Assembly: GCA_933228675.1 (NCBI GenBank)
Contig: OW121744.1
Location: 58,113,775-58,177,774 of the forward strand
Direction: 5' to 3'
DNA length: 64,000 bases
DNA from: Stomorhina lunata
Taxonomy: Eukaryota > Arthropoda > Insecta > Diptera > Rhiniidae
Each line of letters starts with the position of its first letter. Positions within the stretch are counted from its first letter, which is position 1. A model generated the notes under the pieces. It made no database searches and was not told the origin of the DNA. It worked only from the letters and a program-made list of their open reading frames with translations. Shown here in pieces: positions 23,015-34,360 of the stretch. A program made the position numbers and the translations under genes.

Positions 23015-23080
23015 ATTACATTTATCCAAGACAAAATAAATTAATTATAATTAATTTATTTTGTCTTGAATAAATGTAAT
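23015..23080. repeat. 66-bp near-perfect palindrome without spacer
   Basis: Two 33-bp arms meet without a spacer at 23047/23048. The outer parts are ATTACATTTAT and ATAAATGTAAT; the centre is AATTAATTATAATTAATT. There is one mismatch. It could extrude as a cruciform. No ORF or TE end was identified around it. Confidence 0.85.
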
Positions 23081-24013
23081 AATTATTAGTCACAAAACTA
23101 TTTCTAAGTACGTATGTATCTAAAATATCTCTTTATCCTACGCACAATCATTTACCATTAGCTCCTCACTTTGTCTACTTGGTCCACACTCGAAATTTCT
23201 TATAATTTTTCATGTTTATATTTGTTGTCATATTTTCTGATTGCGAATATTGTTTTCGTAATATTAATGATTTTCTATTATGCATTTTTTTGTTTATCGT
23301 CATATTTTTTTTTTTTTTTTCAATATCTAACAAATAAATTAAGTCATAAAGATTTGTTTTGGTCATATTTATACTCTTAACATTAAAAATATATTTTTAT
23401 TGACTTTTAACTGTACGAATGCGAAACAAAAAAAAACTGAAATCCATAGAAATGAATTAAATTCTTTTGAAGAACGACCACAACATCATCAATCAAATTT
23501 TTATTGGAGAGTTCATATCGGTTAGGTATGTTCGCATTATTATGGATGTGTATCTGTAATATTATATACTCGTATACAGATACGTGATTTGTGAATGTGT
23601 TAATAATTCGTGTAAAAAATGTAAAGATTTTACACATAATGTAAAGATTGTAATTGGCAACAATTCAAAAGTTTGCCTGAATAATGTAATCAAGTGCGAG
23701 GAATTCGATGTTAATGATATTAGCATTGTTTAAGTGAATTATATGATGAATTTGTAATAATTTTTTTATATTTATCATATTTTCATATTATCTGGTGTTT
23801 GATGAATTAGGCTTATGCATTTCAAAGCCTTATGATTCGATAAAACTAAAGATGGCCATGATTTACAAATATAATCATTTTATGACTAAGGTCTTATACT
23901 TAGACCACAGTCATATTCGGACTAATGTGTAATACTATGGCTACTTTCTTAATGTCCAAAACTAAGATAATCCGCTATAAAAAATATACTAAGATTACCG
24001 TCACATAATGAGG
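23081..24013. other. AT-rich non-coding stretch
   Basis: No gene is recognised. A poly-T tract lies at about 23305-23320. The short open frames on both strands have biased F/Y/I/L/K composition and no domain. Confidence 0.4.
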
Positions 24014-24088
24014 TGCTGCCAGACTAGAATTTTTTGCTCGATTATATGAAAAATTCTCGAATATATAAAAAAATGTAAGTCTGGCAGC
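24014..24088. repeat. Short inverted repeat, GCTGCCAGACT ends
   Basis: TGCTGCCAGACT near 24014 recurs inverted as AGTCTGGCAGCA at about 24077-24088, with internal partial pairing (GCTCGA / TCTCGA). It is a 75-bp hairpin, possibly a minimal MITE. Confidence 0.5.
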
Positions 24089-24189
24089 AATAACCGTAAG
24101 AGTTTTTAAAACTGTTTACCAAAAATTCAAATAGTATATACTTTTGGACAGGTCTGCTCTAATACTATTCAACAAAGAAACAAAAATTA

Positions 24190-24484
24190 TAATAAATTAG
24201 ATTTTCGATATAAATATTTTTCCATAGAAAATTTTTCGATAAAAATATTTTTCTATAGAAAAAATATAAATATTTATCTACAGAAAAATTTTCGATAAAA
24301 ATATTTTTTTATAGAAAAATTTTCGAAAAAATATTTTTCTATAGAAACATTTTCGATAAAAATATTTTTTCTATAGATACATTTTCAATTAAAATATTTT
24401 TCTATAGAAAAATTTTCGATAAAAATATTTTATTTTTCTATAGAAACATTTTCGATAAAAATATTTTTTCTATAGATAAATTTT
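24190..24484. repeat. Degenerate satellite around TTTTCTATAGAAAA
   Basis: Imperfect tandem units of about 28-32 bp combine a palindrome like TTTCTATAGAAA with TTTTCGATAAAAATA. The same design recurs at 25690-26110 and 44130-44770. The hAT/Merlin-like element at 24485 has inserted into it. Confidence 0.75.
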
Positions 24485-25361
24485 GGTGGGGTGTCGCAAG
24501 GCCATAAGACATAAAGCCATAATGGCTTTATGTCTTAATCCAAACGGACATAAAGCCATAATTATGATATGGCCTTAAGACTCATATCAAATTTAGTGAA
24601 ATGGGACATAAAGCCATTATGGCTATATGTCCCATTAGATGATTTAAAAAAATCCAAAATTTCTAGGCTTCAGGAATTACATCTTCAAACATTTTGTGAA
24701 AGAAAAAATCCTTAGCTATTATAGGAAAACATTTTTTTATTCTTCTGATGCACGCAGGAAAACTTTATTCAGCGAAGCCACCTGCCGCGTCCCACTGGAG
24801 GAAAAAACCCAAAAGCGCGGCCGCAGGCCTCCACGCAGGAAAACTTTATTCAGCGAAGCCACCTGTCGCGTCCCACTGGAGGAAAAAACCCAAAAGCTCG
24901 GCCGCAGGCCGCCAAGCAAAAAAACTTTAGTATGGGAAGCCAGATTTTAATACTTAACTTTAGTGTCTCAGGAATTAAAAAGAGAGATAAAATCCCTTTC
25001 TAATAATGAAAAACAAAACAACAAACAAAAGCCAGATTTTAATACTTAACTTTAGTGTCTCAGGAATTAAAAAGAGAGATAAAATCCCTTTCTAATAATG
25101 AAAAACAAAACAACAAACAAAAATGGCCTTATCTACTATAGTATTAAAGCACCCCCCCATGTTTAGTTATATAAAATAAAATATAAATAAGGTGATATGT
25201 AATCATTATTAAAAATATGGCTTTATGTCTCATTTTCGAAAAAAAATTTATGGTGTTAAGTCCCACTATAATGAGACTTAGTGCCATATGGCCTTATGTC
25301 CCAATGGGTTGGGACTTAACACCATATGGCTTTATGTCCTATGGCCTTGCGACACCCCACC
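24485..25361. mobile_element. TIR element with 8-bp target duplication TAAATTTT
   Basis: The ends GGTGGGGTGTCGCAAGGCC (24485) and its inverse (ending 25361) extend, with few mismatches, through ATAAAGCCATA for about 37 bp. Perfect TAAATTTT copies flank both ends (24477-24484 and 25362-25369). An 8-bp duplication fits hAT, P or Merlin; a GG start is unlike most hAT ends. Inside are many 'gacataaagccat' words in both orientations, an 81-bp GC-rich tandem duplication at 24751 and 24832 (with GCGGCCGCAGGC), and a 92-bp tandem duplication at 24939 and 25031. No transposase is encoded. Confidence 0.85.
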
Positions 25362-25396
25362 TAAATTTTCAAAAAAATTAATTTTAGTTGAACCAG

Positions 25397-25705
25397 AATT
25401 TTTGTTGATGGTCGTGAGTTCGAGTCGGGCTTAGGTTCATGTCATAAATTATTTTTTTTTTAGGCTTAAGAATTCAGTTAAATAGATGATCTTAACTACT
25501 GGCCTCTAACAGTTGGTGACACAGTGTGCTGATGAAGTCCGTAGCGGGACAGAAAATGCAGCATTCCACACTGCTAAGTGTCACATAGTTTTTTTAGTAT
25601 TCTTAAAAATTTATTCATCTAATTTAAAAATCATAAATTAAAAAAAATAATTAATGACATGAACCTAAGCCCGACTCGAACTCACGACCATCAATAAAAA
25701 TTTTT
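25397..25705. mobile_element. Fold-back with tRNA box-B-like arms
   Basis: The left arm (about 25400-25445, with GTGAGTTCGAGTCGGGCTTA) recurs inverted at about 25655-25697, near-perfect over about 40 bp. The loop holds a smaller inverted pair, GGTGACACAGTGTG and CACACTGCTAAGTGTCAC. GTTCGAGTC resembles a tRNA box B, so the arms may be a SINE head duplicated head-to-head. No coding capacity. Confidence 0.65.
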
Positions 25706-26115
25706 TCTATAGAAACATTTTCGATAAAAATTTTTTCTATAGAAAAATTTTCGATAAAAATGTTTTCTATAAAGAAAAATTGGATTAAAATAGTTTTCCA
25801 TAGAAACATTTTCGATAGAAAAATTTTTTTATAAAAAGAAATTTTAGATAAAAATATTTTTCCATAGAAACATTTTAAATAAAAATATTTTTCTATAGAA
25901 AAATTTTTATTAAAAAAATATTCTATAGAAAATTTGATTATCAAACATTTTTCTATACGCAATATTTTTATCAAAAAATTTTCTATAAAAAAAATTAAAA
26001 CATTTTATTTAGAAAAATATTGAAAAATTTTCTATAGAAAAAATTTTGATAAAGAAATGTTTTGTAGAAAAATTTTTGGTAAAGCAATTTTCTGTAGAAA
26101 AATTGTTGAATGGGA
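25690..26115. repeat. Degenerate satellite around TTTTCTATAGAAAA, second block
   Basis: It continues the array at 24190-24484 on the other side of the inserted elements, with units such as TTTTTCTATAGAAACATTTT and TCGATAAAAAT. The open frame across it (repeating FIEN/KIFL) is a composition artefact. Confidence 0.7.
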
Positions 26116-26173
26116 AATTTTAATTGAAAAATTAGGATTATCAGGCTTGAGTTCGTTTTTAATTTTCAAATTA

Positions 26174-28087
26174 CACACTGGTACATTTTGAGGAAAAAGA
26201 ATTACACTTTTAAGGAAACCTATATCAAACGATAGGCCTTATTGAGTGTATCAGTTTGTCATTTTTAGAAATTTCGATATACCCTCAAAATCGAAAGTTA
26301 TCGATAAAAAACGATTTTTTTGGTCTTCTCGAACAAAAATAGGCCTAGCTAAGTCATTTGTTTATCGATTTGAAATTTTAACACGGTTTGAGACAGACAA
26401 GACATCAGGCTTTCTTCTTGTTAAAAAAGATTTTTTATTTCATCAAATTATCACAAAAATATTTTCAAACAAATTTAAATTTTTATTTTTTTTTCGATTT
26501 TTTCACATTGGGACGCCATTTTCCGCAGTATTTTGTTAGGAATGCCAAACTTTTTTATATTTACTTGAAAAGTGCATTAAATATTTTGTGAACCTAGATT
26601 ATTTAAATTTAAGTTAACAGCGAATTAAAAAAAAATATAAGTTTTTTTTGTAAAAGGGCCAGTTTAATTAACGTACTATATACTTATAAGTACTTATATT
26701 TATACGCACTTATGAATGAAGTTAAAAAAGGATAGAAACAAAGAAGTACGACATAATGTCCAAGCTCTATTTATGCCTCTATTATATTCAGGTGGTAAAT
26801 GAATTCCTTGAATCTTATGCTGAAATGGAGTGTCGGATGTCAATAAAAATTCATTTCCTGCACGCCCATTTGGATTTTTTTCCAGAAAATCTTGGAAAAC
26901 TCAGTGATGAGCAAGGTGAAAGATTCCACCAAGAAATTTTAACTATTGAAAAACGCTACCTGGGGAAAAGTCCAATAAAAATGCTAGCAAATTACTGCTG
27001 GTCACTCAAACGTGAAACGAGTGACAGTGTATATAGCCGTTAAAGATAAAAGAAGCATTTTTAGTTAACTTCTTAAGTCACTTTTTTCGAATTTCAAGGA
27101 GTGCCGGCCAGAAAAATGTGCAATTTTTCGGTTTTTGCAAATTTTGACCTATAAGCTTAACTTTTTGACAAAATCTGAACATTAATTTGTAATTTAGACC
27201 CAATTTGCTTTCCATCAACAAATATCATAAAATCAAATAGATGTCTTCAAGGACCCAAAATTTCTATGAAAATTTCCGATAACTCAAAAAATCCTTAGCC
27301 GATTTATACGCTACTTACGTAGATAGAAAGCTAATTGAGTCTACATTATGAATTAATATTTACACTTTGTTAAAATGTTTACTAAAAAAGTTAAATTTTG
27401 CAAGAACTAAAAAATTGGCCATATTTTTTCTTATAAACGCAATTTTCAACCTCATGGCCTGGGCGCCACGTGATAACGTAGTCCGATTTGGCTTAAATTT
27501 TGTTATTTGAAGTTTCTCACCGAATGCCATAATAATCCGACCGCCATTTCTCTACTTTCGAAAAAAGTTGAAAAAACATTCTAACGTAGTATTGTATAGA
27601 AAATTTTCTAATATACAAATAATACTGAATTCACCTTTTTTACTAAAATTGTTATATCTCTGTTAATATGTTTTCGATTTTAATTAAATTACTTTTGTTT
27701 TACAAAATGGTAACCATGATTTTTTTTTAAGTCAAAATATATTAGGTCTTCTGATAAATTTTACGAAAAAAAAGCTAAAAAAAAAATAAAATTTTAACTT
27801 CAGCGGAAAGTATTTTTGTGATAAATTGGTCATGTTAAAAAAAGGTCTTTACGACGTGAAAGCCTATTTTGTTTTTTGTCGAAACACATTTTAAAATTTA
27901 AAATCTATGTAAAAATGACTCAGTTAAGCCTTCTTTTCTCCGCTAAGTCCAAAAAATCGTTTTTTATCGATAACTTTCGATTTTGAAGGTATATCGAAAA
28001 TTTTAAAAATGGTAAAATGATCTTCCAAACGAGTCCTACTGGTTGAGCTCGGTTTCGTTCCGAGTGTATTTTCACTGTATCAGAGTG
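26174..28087. mobile_element. Long-TIR element, copy 1, with orphan ORF
   Basis: The inverted arms are clearest at 26268-26322 and 27948-28003 (TCGATATACC..., then AAAGTTATCGATAAAAAACG). They extend outward, more diverged, to about 26174 and 28087 (CACACTGG / CAGAGTG) with possible TTA flanks. They extend inward for at least 200 bp (shared TTATCACAAAAATA and AAAATTTTATTTTTT-type stretches). The centre encodes one recognisable exon (26792-27043). Long TIRs around a single central gene are the layout of an autonomous or formerly autonomous DNA transposon. Confidence 0.65.
26792..27043 (+). CDS. Orphan transposon ORF exon (IHFLHAHLDFFPENLG motif)
   Basis: From VVNEFLESYAEMECRMS the frame runs IKIHFLHAHLDFFPENLG, KLSDEQGERFHQEI, IEKRYLGKSPIKMLANY and CWSLKRETSDSVYSR, then TAA. 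A splice-acceptor-like TATTATATTCAG ends at 26791, directly before the first conserved residue, so this is probably a last exon; the open frame in fact extends upstream to an ATG at 26756. A second element at 29.66-31.95 kb encodes a homologous segment, so the protein is conserved at residue level. I recall similar unnamed ORFs being widespread in arthropod repeats but cannot name a domain. The H, D, E and Q-rich motif (HFLH.HLD, GERFHQ) could be catalytic or metal-binding; that is a guess. Confidence 0.6.
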   Translation: MVNEFLESYAEMECRMSIKIHFLHAHLDFFPENLGKLSDEQGERFHQEILTIEKRYLGKSPIKMLANYCWSLKRETSDSVYSR

Positions 28088-28429
28088 TTATTAATTTGAA
28101 AATTTTAAAGTAATAAATAATGTGGAGAAAAACTGAAAAAATTTATTTTGAACGCGGCTCAAAGGATTGCAATTTCTATCCCGCCACAGAACGTGATGAG
28201 CACTTAGCGCCCTTGACCACAGTCGAGTTCTCAAATTGCGGTGATAATCATTAATTTAACTCATTGAGTTTGATCGAACATCACTACGTTTAATTGATTG
28301 TGTATTCTCCAATTACTTGGAAATTTTCTATAGAAAATTTTTTTTATAAAAAAAGGTGAGTCAGTCACCTCCTAGGATTAAAGATAATGTTAAAATAATC
28401 ATAAATTTTTTTTTAATTTTTTTACCACG

Positions 28430-28765
28430 CCTGTAAATACCGCCCTTTTTGTATTTTGTTAACTGTATTTTGTATTACCTTAACAGAGCCGTGAACACCG
28501 ATAAATAAAGTGTTATGATCGGACTAAAGATGGCGATCTTTAGTCCGATCATAACACTTTATTTATCGGTGTTCACGGCTCTGTAAAGCTACATTTCTCT
28601 CTTTGATAATTTTTTACTACCAAGTCGAACTTTAGTCATAATTTTTTAAAATTCGATTCGTACCCACCCTAATCGAATCGAGTACAATCGGGCTATGATC
28701 GGACTAAACATGGAAATAAAGTAAACAAAATACTAAAAGGACGGTATCCAAAACATTCCTTAACA
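28430..28765. repeat. Palindrome with perfect 49-bp arms inside imperfect outer arms
   Basis: Arms at 28483-28531 and 28536-28584 are perfectly complementary over 49 bp around a 4-base loop, GGCG. They begin ACAGAGCCGTGAACACCG. An outer, imperfect pair (TACCGCCCTTTTTGTATTTT near 28437 and its inverse near 28720-28755) encloses them, and TATGATCGGACTAAA occurs again at about 28694. This looks like a fold-back element or a recent inverted duplication. Confidence 0.9.
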
Positions 28766-28899
28766 CTAATCGCTTGGCTTTGGTAGTGGCAACTATACGG
28801 CTGTGCGAAATATGGGCTATGACTAGTTGATGATGTTTAGAATAGGGATTACTCTTCGCATTGACATCGTTTTCTTAGTGTCAATTCGAAGGCCTGTTA

Positions 28900-29640
28900 A
28901 AGAGTCACTGTATGCAGAGGTTTAAATTTTTGACTGACATATGTCGTCAAAAATGCCTTTGCTTCGACAATTCCCGCTATGCGGCTCTACCGAATATGAG
29001 GTATGACATCACATTGGGATTTTTAAAATTGTACCTTACCTGTGATCTTTTTGCACACTTTTGTTCGACCAATATTTTCTTATCAGGGACTGAAGACGAA
29101 AAATTGATTGTTTATAATTACGTTAAACGACAACAATCACGGTCATGAAGACCACTTCAAAGGTTGATATTCACCAAAAAGAAGATTAAGCTGTCAGTTT
29201 TGTGGGATTGGAAGAGTGTGGTATATTTTGAGCTGCTTTCAAGGAAACAAACGATTAATTCGGATGTCTAGTGTGAACAACTGGACAAATTGAATCAACG
29301 AGAAGGGCCAGAATTGATCAATCGTAAAGATATCATAATCCACCACGACAACTCTAGACCGCACACATCTTTGGTCAATCGCTTGTCTGGGAAATTTTGA
29401 TGCATCCGCCGTATAGCCCTTACCTTGCACCATCAGACTTTCATTTGTCTTTGCAAAAATCCTTAAAAGGTAAAAATTTCGATAGTGACGAGGCTATAAA
29501 ATCGCACTTGGTTCAGTATTTTTGCAGATAAAGGCCAAAAAATCTTTGAGTTTGGAATAATGATGTTGGGACAATCCAATATATTTATTATTTTTGAAGA
29601 CATAATCAATAACTTACCATCAAAAATAACTTAATATATA
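28900..29640 (+). pseudogene. mariner (DD34D) transposase relic
   Basis: Conserved blocks appear in shifting frames: EDEKLIVYNYVKRQQSRS (family GDEKWI.Y.N..R), IIHHDNSRPHTSLVNR (family HHDNARPH), then after a frameshift PSDFHL and SLKGKNFDSDEAIKSHLVQY, then FADKGQKIFEF. These are the catalytic core and C-terminus of a mariner transposase. The first D of the triad is intact (the D of EDEK), the second is in HHDN, and the third is in PSDFHL. Many stops and frameshifts show it is long dead. The N-terminal DNA-binding part is not recognisable, although 28780-28990 probably holds it in decayed form. Confidence 0.8.
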
Positions 29641-29659
29641 AAACAGGTAAACAGCAAAA

Positions 29660-31947
29660 ATGTGCTCGAGTAACCACTATATACATTTGATGTATCATGG
29701 CTACCATAGTACAAAAATGGTAAAATTTTTAAATTCTATGGCAAGATTTTTTTTGAAAATTTTTTTTTAAAATTGCAATTTTTTTAGGCGTTTCTTCAAA
29801 TAATTAATGATAACTCAAAATATTATTAAAATAAAATCAGAAAAATTAAGACTTACATAACCTTTAATTCGTCTATATATCGCGTTTCAATCGGATCAAT
29901 AGTATCGGAGTTATAATAAAAAACTTAAGAAAAAAAATACATTTTTTACGTAAAAATGGCAAAAATTTCCGTTTTAAAAAAATCATGAAAAATCGAAAAC
30001 GGCAAAAAACTTCCAGATTTATTATTTTAGCGACATATAATAGCAACAAAATGAGATATCGACCATAAAAATCGATTGATTTTTTTCGAATTTATTCACA
30101 ATTTAGTAAATTCGCTCATTTTCACAAAATTTTAGTTTTTTGCTTGATATACGCATTATAGCGGGTTTTCAAATGTATGTAAAAAATAAATTTTCCAATT
30201 TTAAGGGGTGCATGTCGGATTATTGTGAGATTTGGTGAGAAACTTCCACTCACAAAATTTTAGTCGAATTGGACAATGTTAACACGTAGTACATAGGCCC
30301 CAAATCTGAAAACTAGCGTTTAAATCGAAAAAAATTGTCAAATTTTCAGTTTTTGCAAAATTAAAGCTATTTATTCCCCCTTTTGCAAAAAAGTGGATCC
30401 TGGTCCTTAGGGCAAACTCAATGAGATTTCCAATAAGCTACATATCTTTAAAATCGGTCAAACAGTTTTCGAGTTACTACAATTTGCACTGGCCATTACA
30501 TGTCCTTGAGGACTTGCCGAGGGCAATTGACCAAAAAATGTGACTAAGTCAAATCGATGGAATAGATCAAAAATGTATTTCATTGTTTTATTCGTGTATT
30601 TTATATTTTATTTTTTAAATTTATTACAACGTATAAAATAAGGAAATAAATAAATAAATATTATAAACTACAAACTTTGGAATTTTCTTTTATGACATTT
30701 TCTATTATTGAATAACGAAGTGTTGCTCTGAATAATCTGGCAAAAAATCTGCCATCATGTGTGCATCCCAGCGACCCAGGTATCTTTCCTCCATTGTTCT
30801 TGGTGAAATCGTTCGCCCTGTTCCTCACTTAAGTCTCCTAGATTTTCAATAAAACGATCTAAGTGACTGTGAAGGTAATGTAACTTGATGCTCATATTGC
30901 ATCCAAGATTCTGGAAGTGAGTTAACATCTCTTCAACGTGCGCAACATAACCATCATCCTTGTTATTTACTAAGAAATGTTGAATAACCTATACAAACGA
31001 ATCCCATGCATTTTTCTCAATTTCTGACAATGAACTGAGAAAATCGGTATCTTTGACCAATTTGCGAATTTGTGGGCCGTCAAATATTCCTGCTCTCAGC
31101 CTTCAATACTGTATTTCCACAGTAACACGTGTCCCACAGAAATACGTGTTTTGCCCAAAACAGTATTTCGCGTACTTGTTTTGCCATACATTTCTCATTC
31201 ATTCAAAACAATTTGGCAGTACCTGGATATTGTATAGTGGTTTCAAAAGCATCGAAATTTTTTATTTTTTTTCGTTGTGTAATAGGAAGGTATCCGTCAA
31301 TTTTAGCAAAATTTTATATTTTATTGTTGACATGTATATTGTAAGTTAAAAAATAAAAAAATAAAAAAATTTAAACTAAGTAAAATGTTTTTGTAAATTG
31401 TCTTCGGCAAGTCCTCAATGACATGTAATGGCCAGTGAAAATTGTTATAACACGAAAATTCTTTAACCGATTTTAAAGGCATGTAGCTTATTGGAAAAAC
31501 TATTGCCTTTGCACTAAGAACTAGAATCCACTTTTTTGCAAAAGGGGGAATAAATAGCTTTAATTTTGCAAAAACTGAAAATTTGTCAATTTTTTTCGAT
31601 TTAAAAGCTATTTTTTAGAAAATTTTTGCCATTTTTACGTAAAAAATATTTTTTTTTCTTAAGTTTTTTATTATAACTCCGATACTATTGATCCGATTGA
31701 AACGCGATATATAGACGAATTAAAGGTTATGTAAGTCTTAATTTTTCTGATTTTATTTTAATAATATCGGACTAGTAGTTTTTGAGTTATCATTCATATC
31801 ATTATTTGAAGAAACGTCTAAAAAAAATTGCAATTGTAAAAAAAAAATTTTTTTTTTAAATCTTGACATAGAATTTAAAAATTTTACCATTTTTGTACAA
31901 AGGTAGTCATGATACATGAAAATTGTATAGTGGTTTTAAGAGCACAT
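29660..31947. mobile_element. Long-TIR element, copy 2, with orphan ORF relic
   Basis: It begins ATGTGCTC (29660), with its inverse GAGCACAT ending at 31947, and both ends run on through ACCACTATA and ATGTATCATG. The arms are very long. 29860-29970 pairs with 31620-31740 (GATACTATTGATCCGATTG in one orientation). 30315-30530 pairs with 31395-31600 (GCAAAAGGGGGAATAAATAG, and ACATGTAATGGCCAGTG). The left arm has about 300 extra bases (29980-30300). Arms of 550-870 bp surround a central minus-strand gene relic. No target duplication was identified. Confidence 0.75.
30700..31078 (-). pseudogene. Orphan transposon ORF relic, homologous to 26792-27043
   Basis: Minus-strand reading: GPQIRKLVKDTDFLSSLSE, IEKNAWDSFV, TAG stop, VIQHFLVNNKDDGYVAH, VEEMLTHFQNLGCNMSIKLH, YLHSHLDRFIENLGDLSEEQ, GERFHQ. 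A frameshift follows, then MEERYLGRWDAHMMADF. The conserved core (NMSIKLHYLHSHLD, ENLG, EEQGERFHQ, ERYLG) aligns with the copy at 26.8 kb. One stop and one frameshift in about 125 codons indicate a moderately old, inactive copy. The function of the family is unknown to me. Confidence 0.75.
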
Positions 31948-31949
31948 GA

Positions 31950-34360
31950 AATTTTTTTATACCCTTCACCAATAGGTGAAAGGGTATTATAAGTTTGTGA
32001 TTCCGTTTGTAATTTTTTTATTAGTGATCGTAGACCCCATGGACCTACATAAATTATATATCAGATTTTAGGAAATTCTCCCGCAATGAACGCTATTAAA
32101 TTTCATTAAAATCGGTTTATAAACACCGAAAATATCGAAAAAATAGCAAAAATTAGATGAAAAGTTTAAAATTTTTGATTGAAACACATTTTTAAATAAC
32201 AAGAGAAAAGCGATACTCCTGGTGTACAGGTGATAATATATTATATATCAAATTGTAGGAAATGGTTCCCCAAAGCACTCTGTAAAAGTTTATCAAAATC
32301 GGTCCATAAACCACTGAGATATCGCCAAAACACTAAATTTGATGTATTGCAAATTGCCCAAAGTACGCATTAGAGAATGTTTGTTGAAAAAATGAAATGC
32401 AGAAATAGGAAAAACCATCCTCCTTTAGCACGGACATACATAAATTTTATATCAGATTTTAGGAAACTATCCCGCCAAGCACGTTATTAAATTTTATCAA
32501 AAGCGATCCATAAACAACTGAGAGATCGCCAAAACACTACTTGTGATGTGCAGCAAATTCCCCAAAGTACGTGTCTAAGAAATTTTGTTAACATTTTGTA
32601 AGTATTGTTTCAGCGATATCTCAGTTGTTTATGGACCGATTATGATGAAATTTGACAGCGTTCTTTGTGGGAGGATTTCTTTAAATCAGATGTATAAACT
32701 CTACAAATCTGATTATGAATACCATTCAAATTGTACCGATCGACTCAGAATCGGCAGGAGAATCGATTTCGCGACGTCCGTCCGTCTGTCTGTCCGTCCG
32801 CCCCTCCGTCTATCTGTCTGTCCGTCCGTCTACCTGTCTGTCCTTTTTCTGTTGTAGTCAAGTTTTTGGAGCTCCTGTTTTGTCGATATCTCAGATGTTT
32901 ATTTTGATGAAATTTAATAGCGTACTTCGCAGGGGATTACCTAAACTCTGATGCATTCGGCAATTTGTGGTAAATATAATTTAGTGTTTAAGCGATATAT
33001 CAGGTGTTTTGATCGACAATGATGAAATTTAGGGTGAGACGATATCCTAAAATTTTGTGTAAAATGCATATGTTTATACCTTCCAGGAGCTCCACAAATC
33101 TGATTTTAGCAGACAGACACACTGCATTTATCTTAATTTTGTGTCTGACTTTTGAAAATTATGATAACTTTTGAGAATGTATTATATATCAAATTATAGG
33201 TAATCTCCTAGGAAGTACAAAAATGCAACTGAGTACATGATATCCGTTCAAAACCTCCATATGTATGTATGTATCTCACATATCAACGAAAATTTAAATT
33301 TTTTAATTGCAATTGGCAGAATTCCGTTCACGTTTCACAATTGCTGCCGTATAACTTCGACTAAGGCAATCTCTTAGTAGCTAATAAATGACAAATTATA
33401 ATAGATACGATGATAACATTTAGTATAAAGACATTGTACAATATCGTTATTCAGGGCGATAGCGCCTAAAATATACTTTCTAGACAACAACATTTGACAA
33501 AAGTATTTTAGATCTTTTGAAAAGTTCGGTATTGAATATGGTCGAGCTCGGTTCACATTTAGTGAAATCTCCCATATAACCCCGACCGGGAATCACTTTA
33601 ATGCTGATAAATTAAATCACATTATAATTGCACAAAGAACTAGAGCAAAACTTTACACACATCCATCGGACAGATCGAAAGAACAATACATTATTATTGA
33701 TGAAGTATTCATCTTAATTCCATTTAAAAGATATATATTTCACGTATGTATCTAAAACTAAGAGTTTATACCCCATAATTCTAAGGCATGTTTACATTGA
33801 CAATCATTGTTAAAGCTTTGACCTAAATCAGTCCGCTAACTTCAAAGTTTTACATAACTAATCAAGAACTAGTTGGATGATTCGTACGAATTAAAGTACA
33901 CAACCCTCACTGGGCACTTCGTTTTTGGGTTGGATACCAAATACTTAATCTTCATCAAATCGATGTGCTTTTGCAAATCTAAGGTCATCTACATTTTGAA
34001 GCATCTTTTATTAAGTGTTCGTAAAATAGACACATATATCGAAGCTACTGGCTGGCTTAAATAAGCATTCTCTACCTGCCCAACCTAACTTTTGGGTCAA
34101 TAACTATTCTAGATGATGACGCCACCGAAAAGCTTTTCGTTTTCCGACATAGCTAAATATTGCTAGGAATTACATTTAGTATGAACAAAAGAAAATTAAT
34201 ATACATATCAAGCATTTGTGTGGGGCTCAACTTAGTCAGTAATCAGAAACTATATAACTATTAATATATACTTACGATTTTGTACTTTACGTTTGGAACA
34301 CCATTGGTGAAGGGTATCCAAGATTCGGCAAAGCCGAATATACCACTCTTACTTGTTTAT
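31950..34360 (+). mobile_element. Large hairpin-ended (DINE-1/Helentron-like) element
   Basis: The 5' end is TTTTATACCCTTCACCAATA, with an inverted partner (GGTGAAGGGTATCC) near the 3' end at 34304. The 3' end has the hairpin ATTCGGC-AAA-GCCGAAT at 34322-34338, then ACTCTTACTTGTTT. The centre has diverged tandem blocks (about 32050-32110, 32235-32310, 32450-32530) with TCAGATTTTAGGAAA and AATTTCATTAAAATCGG words, and a (GTCCGTCTGTCC)n tract at 32775-32840. Around 33340-33430 it switches to sequence shared with the 43-kb element, so it may be a composite of two subfamilies. It is non-coding. Confidence 0.65.

Noticed and set aside
25651..25974. 107-residue minus-strand open frame (FIEN/KIFL repeats)
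   Set aside because: It is a translation of the degenerate TTTTCTATAGAAAA satellite plus the fold-back arm; composition only.
28483..28584. Transcription terminator
   Set aside because: A long perfect palindrome resembles a bacterial terminator only superficially. This is fly-like DNA and the arms are far too long.
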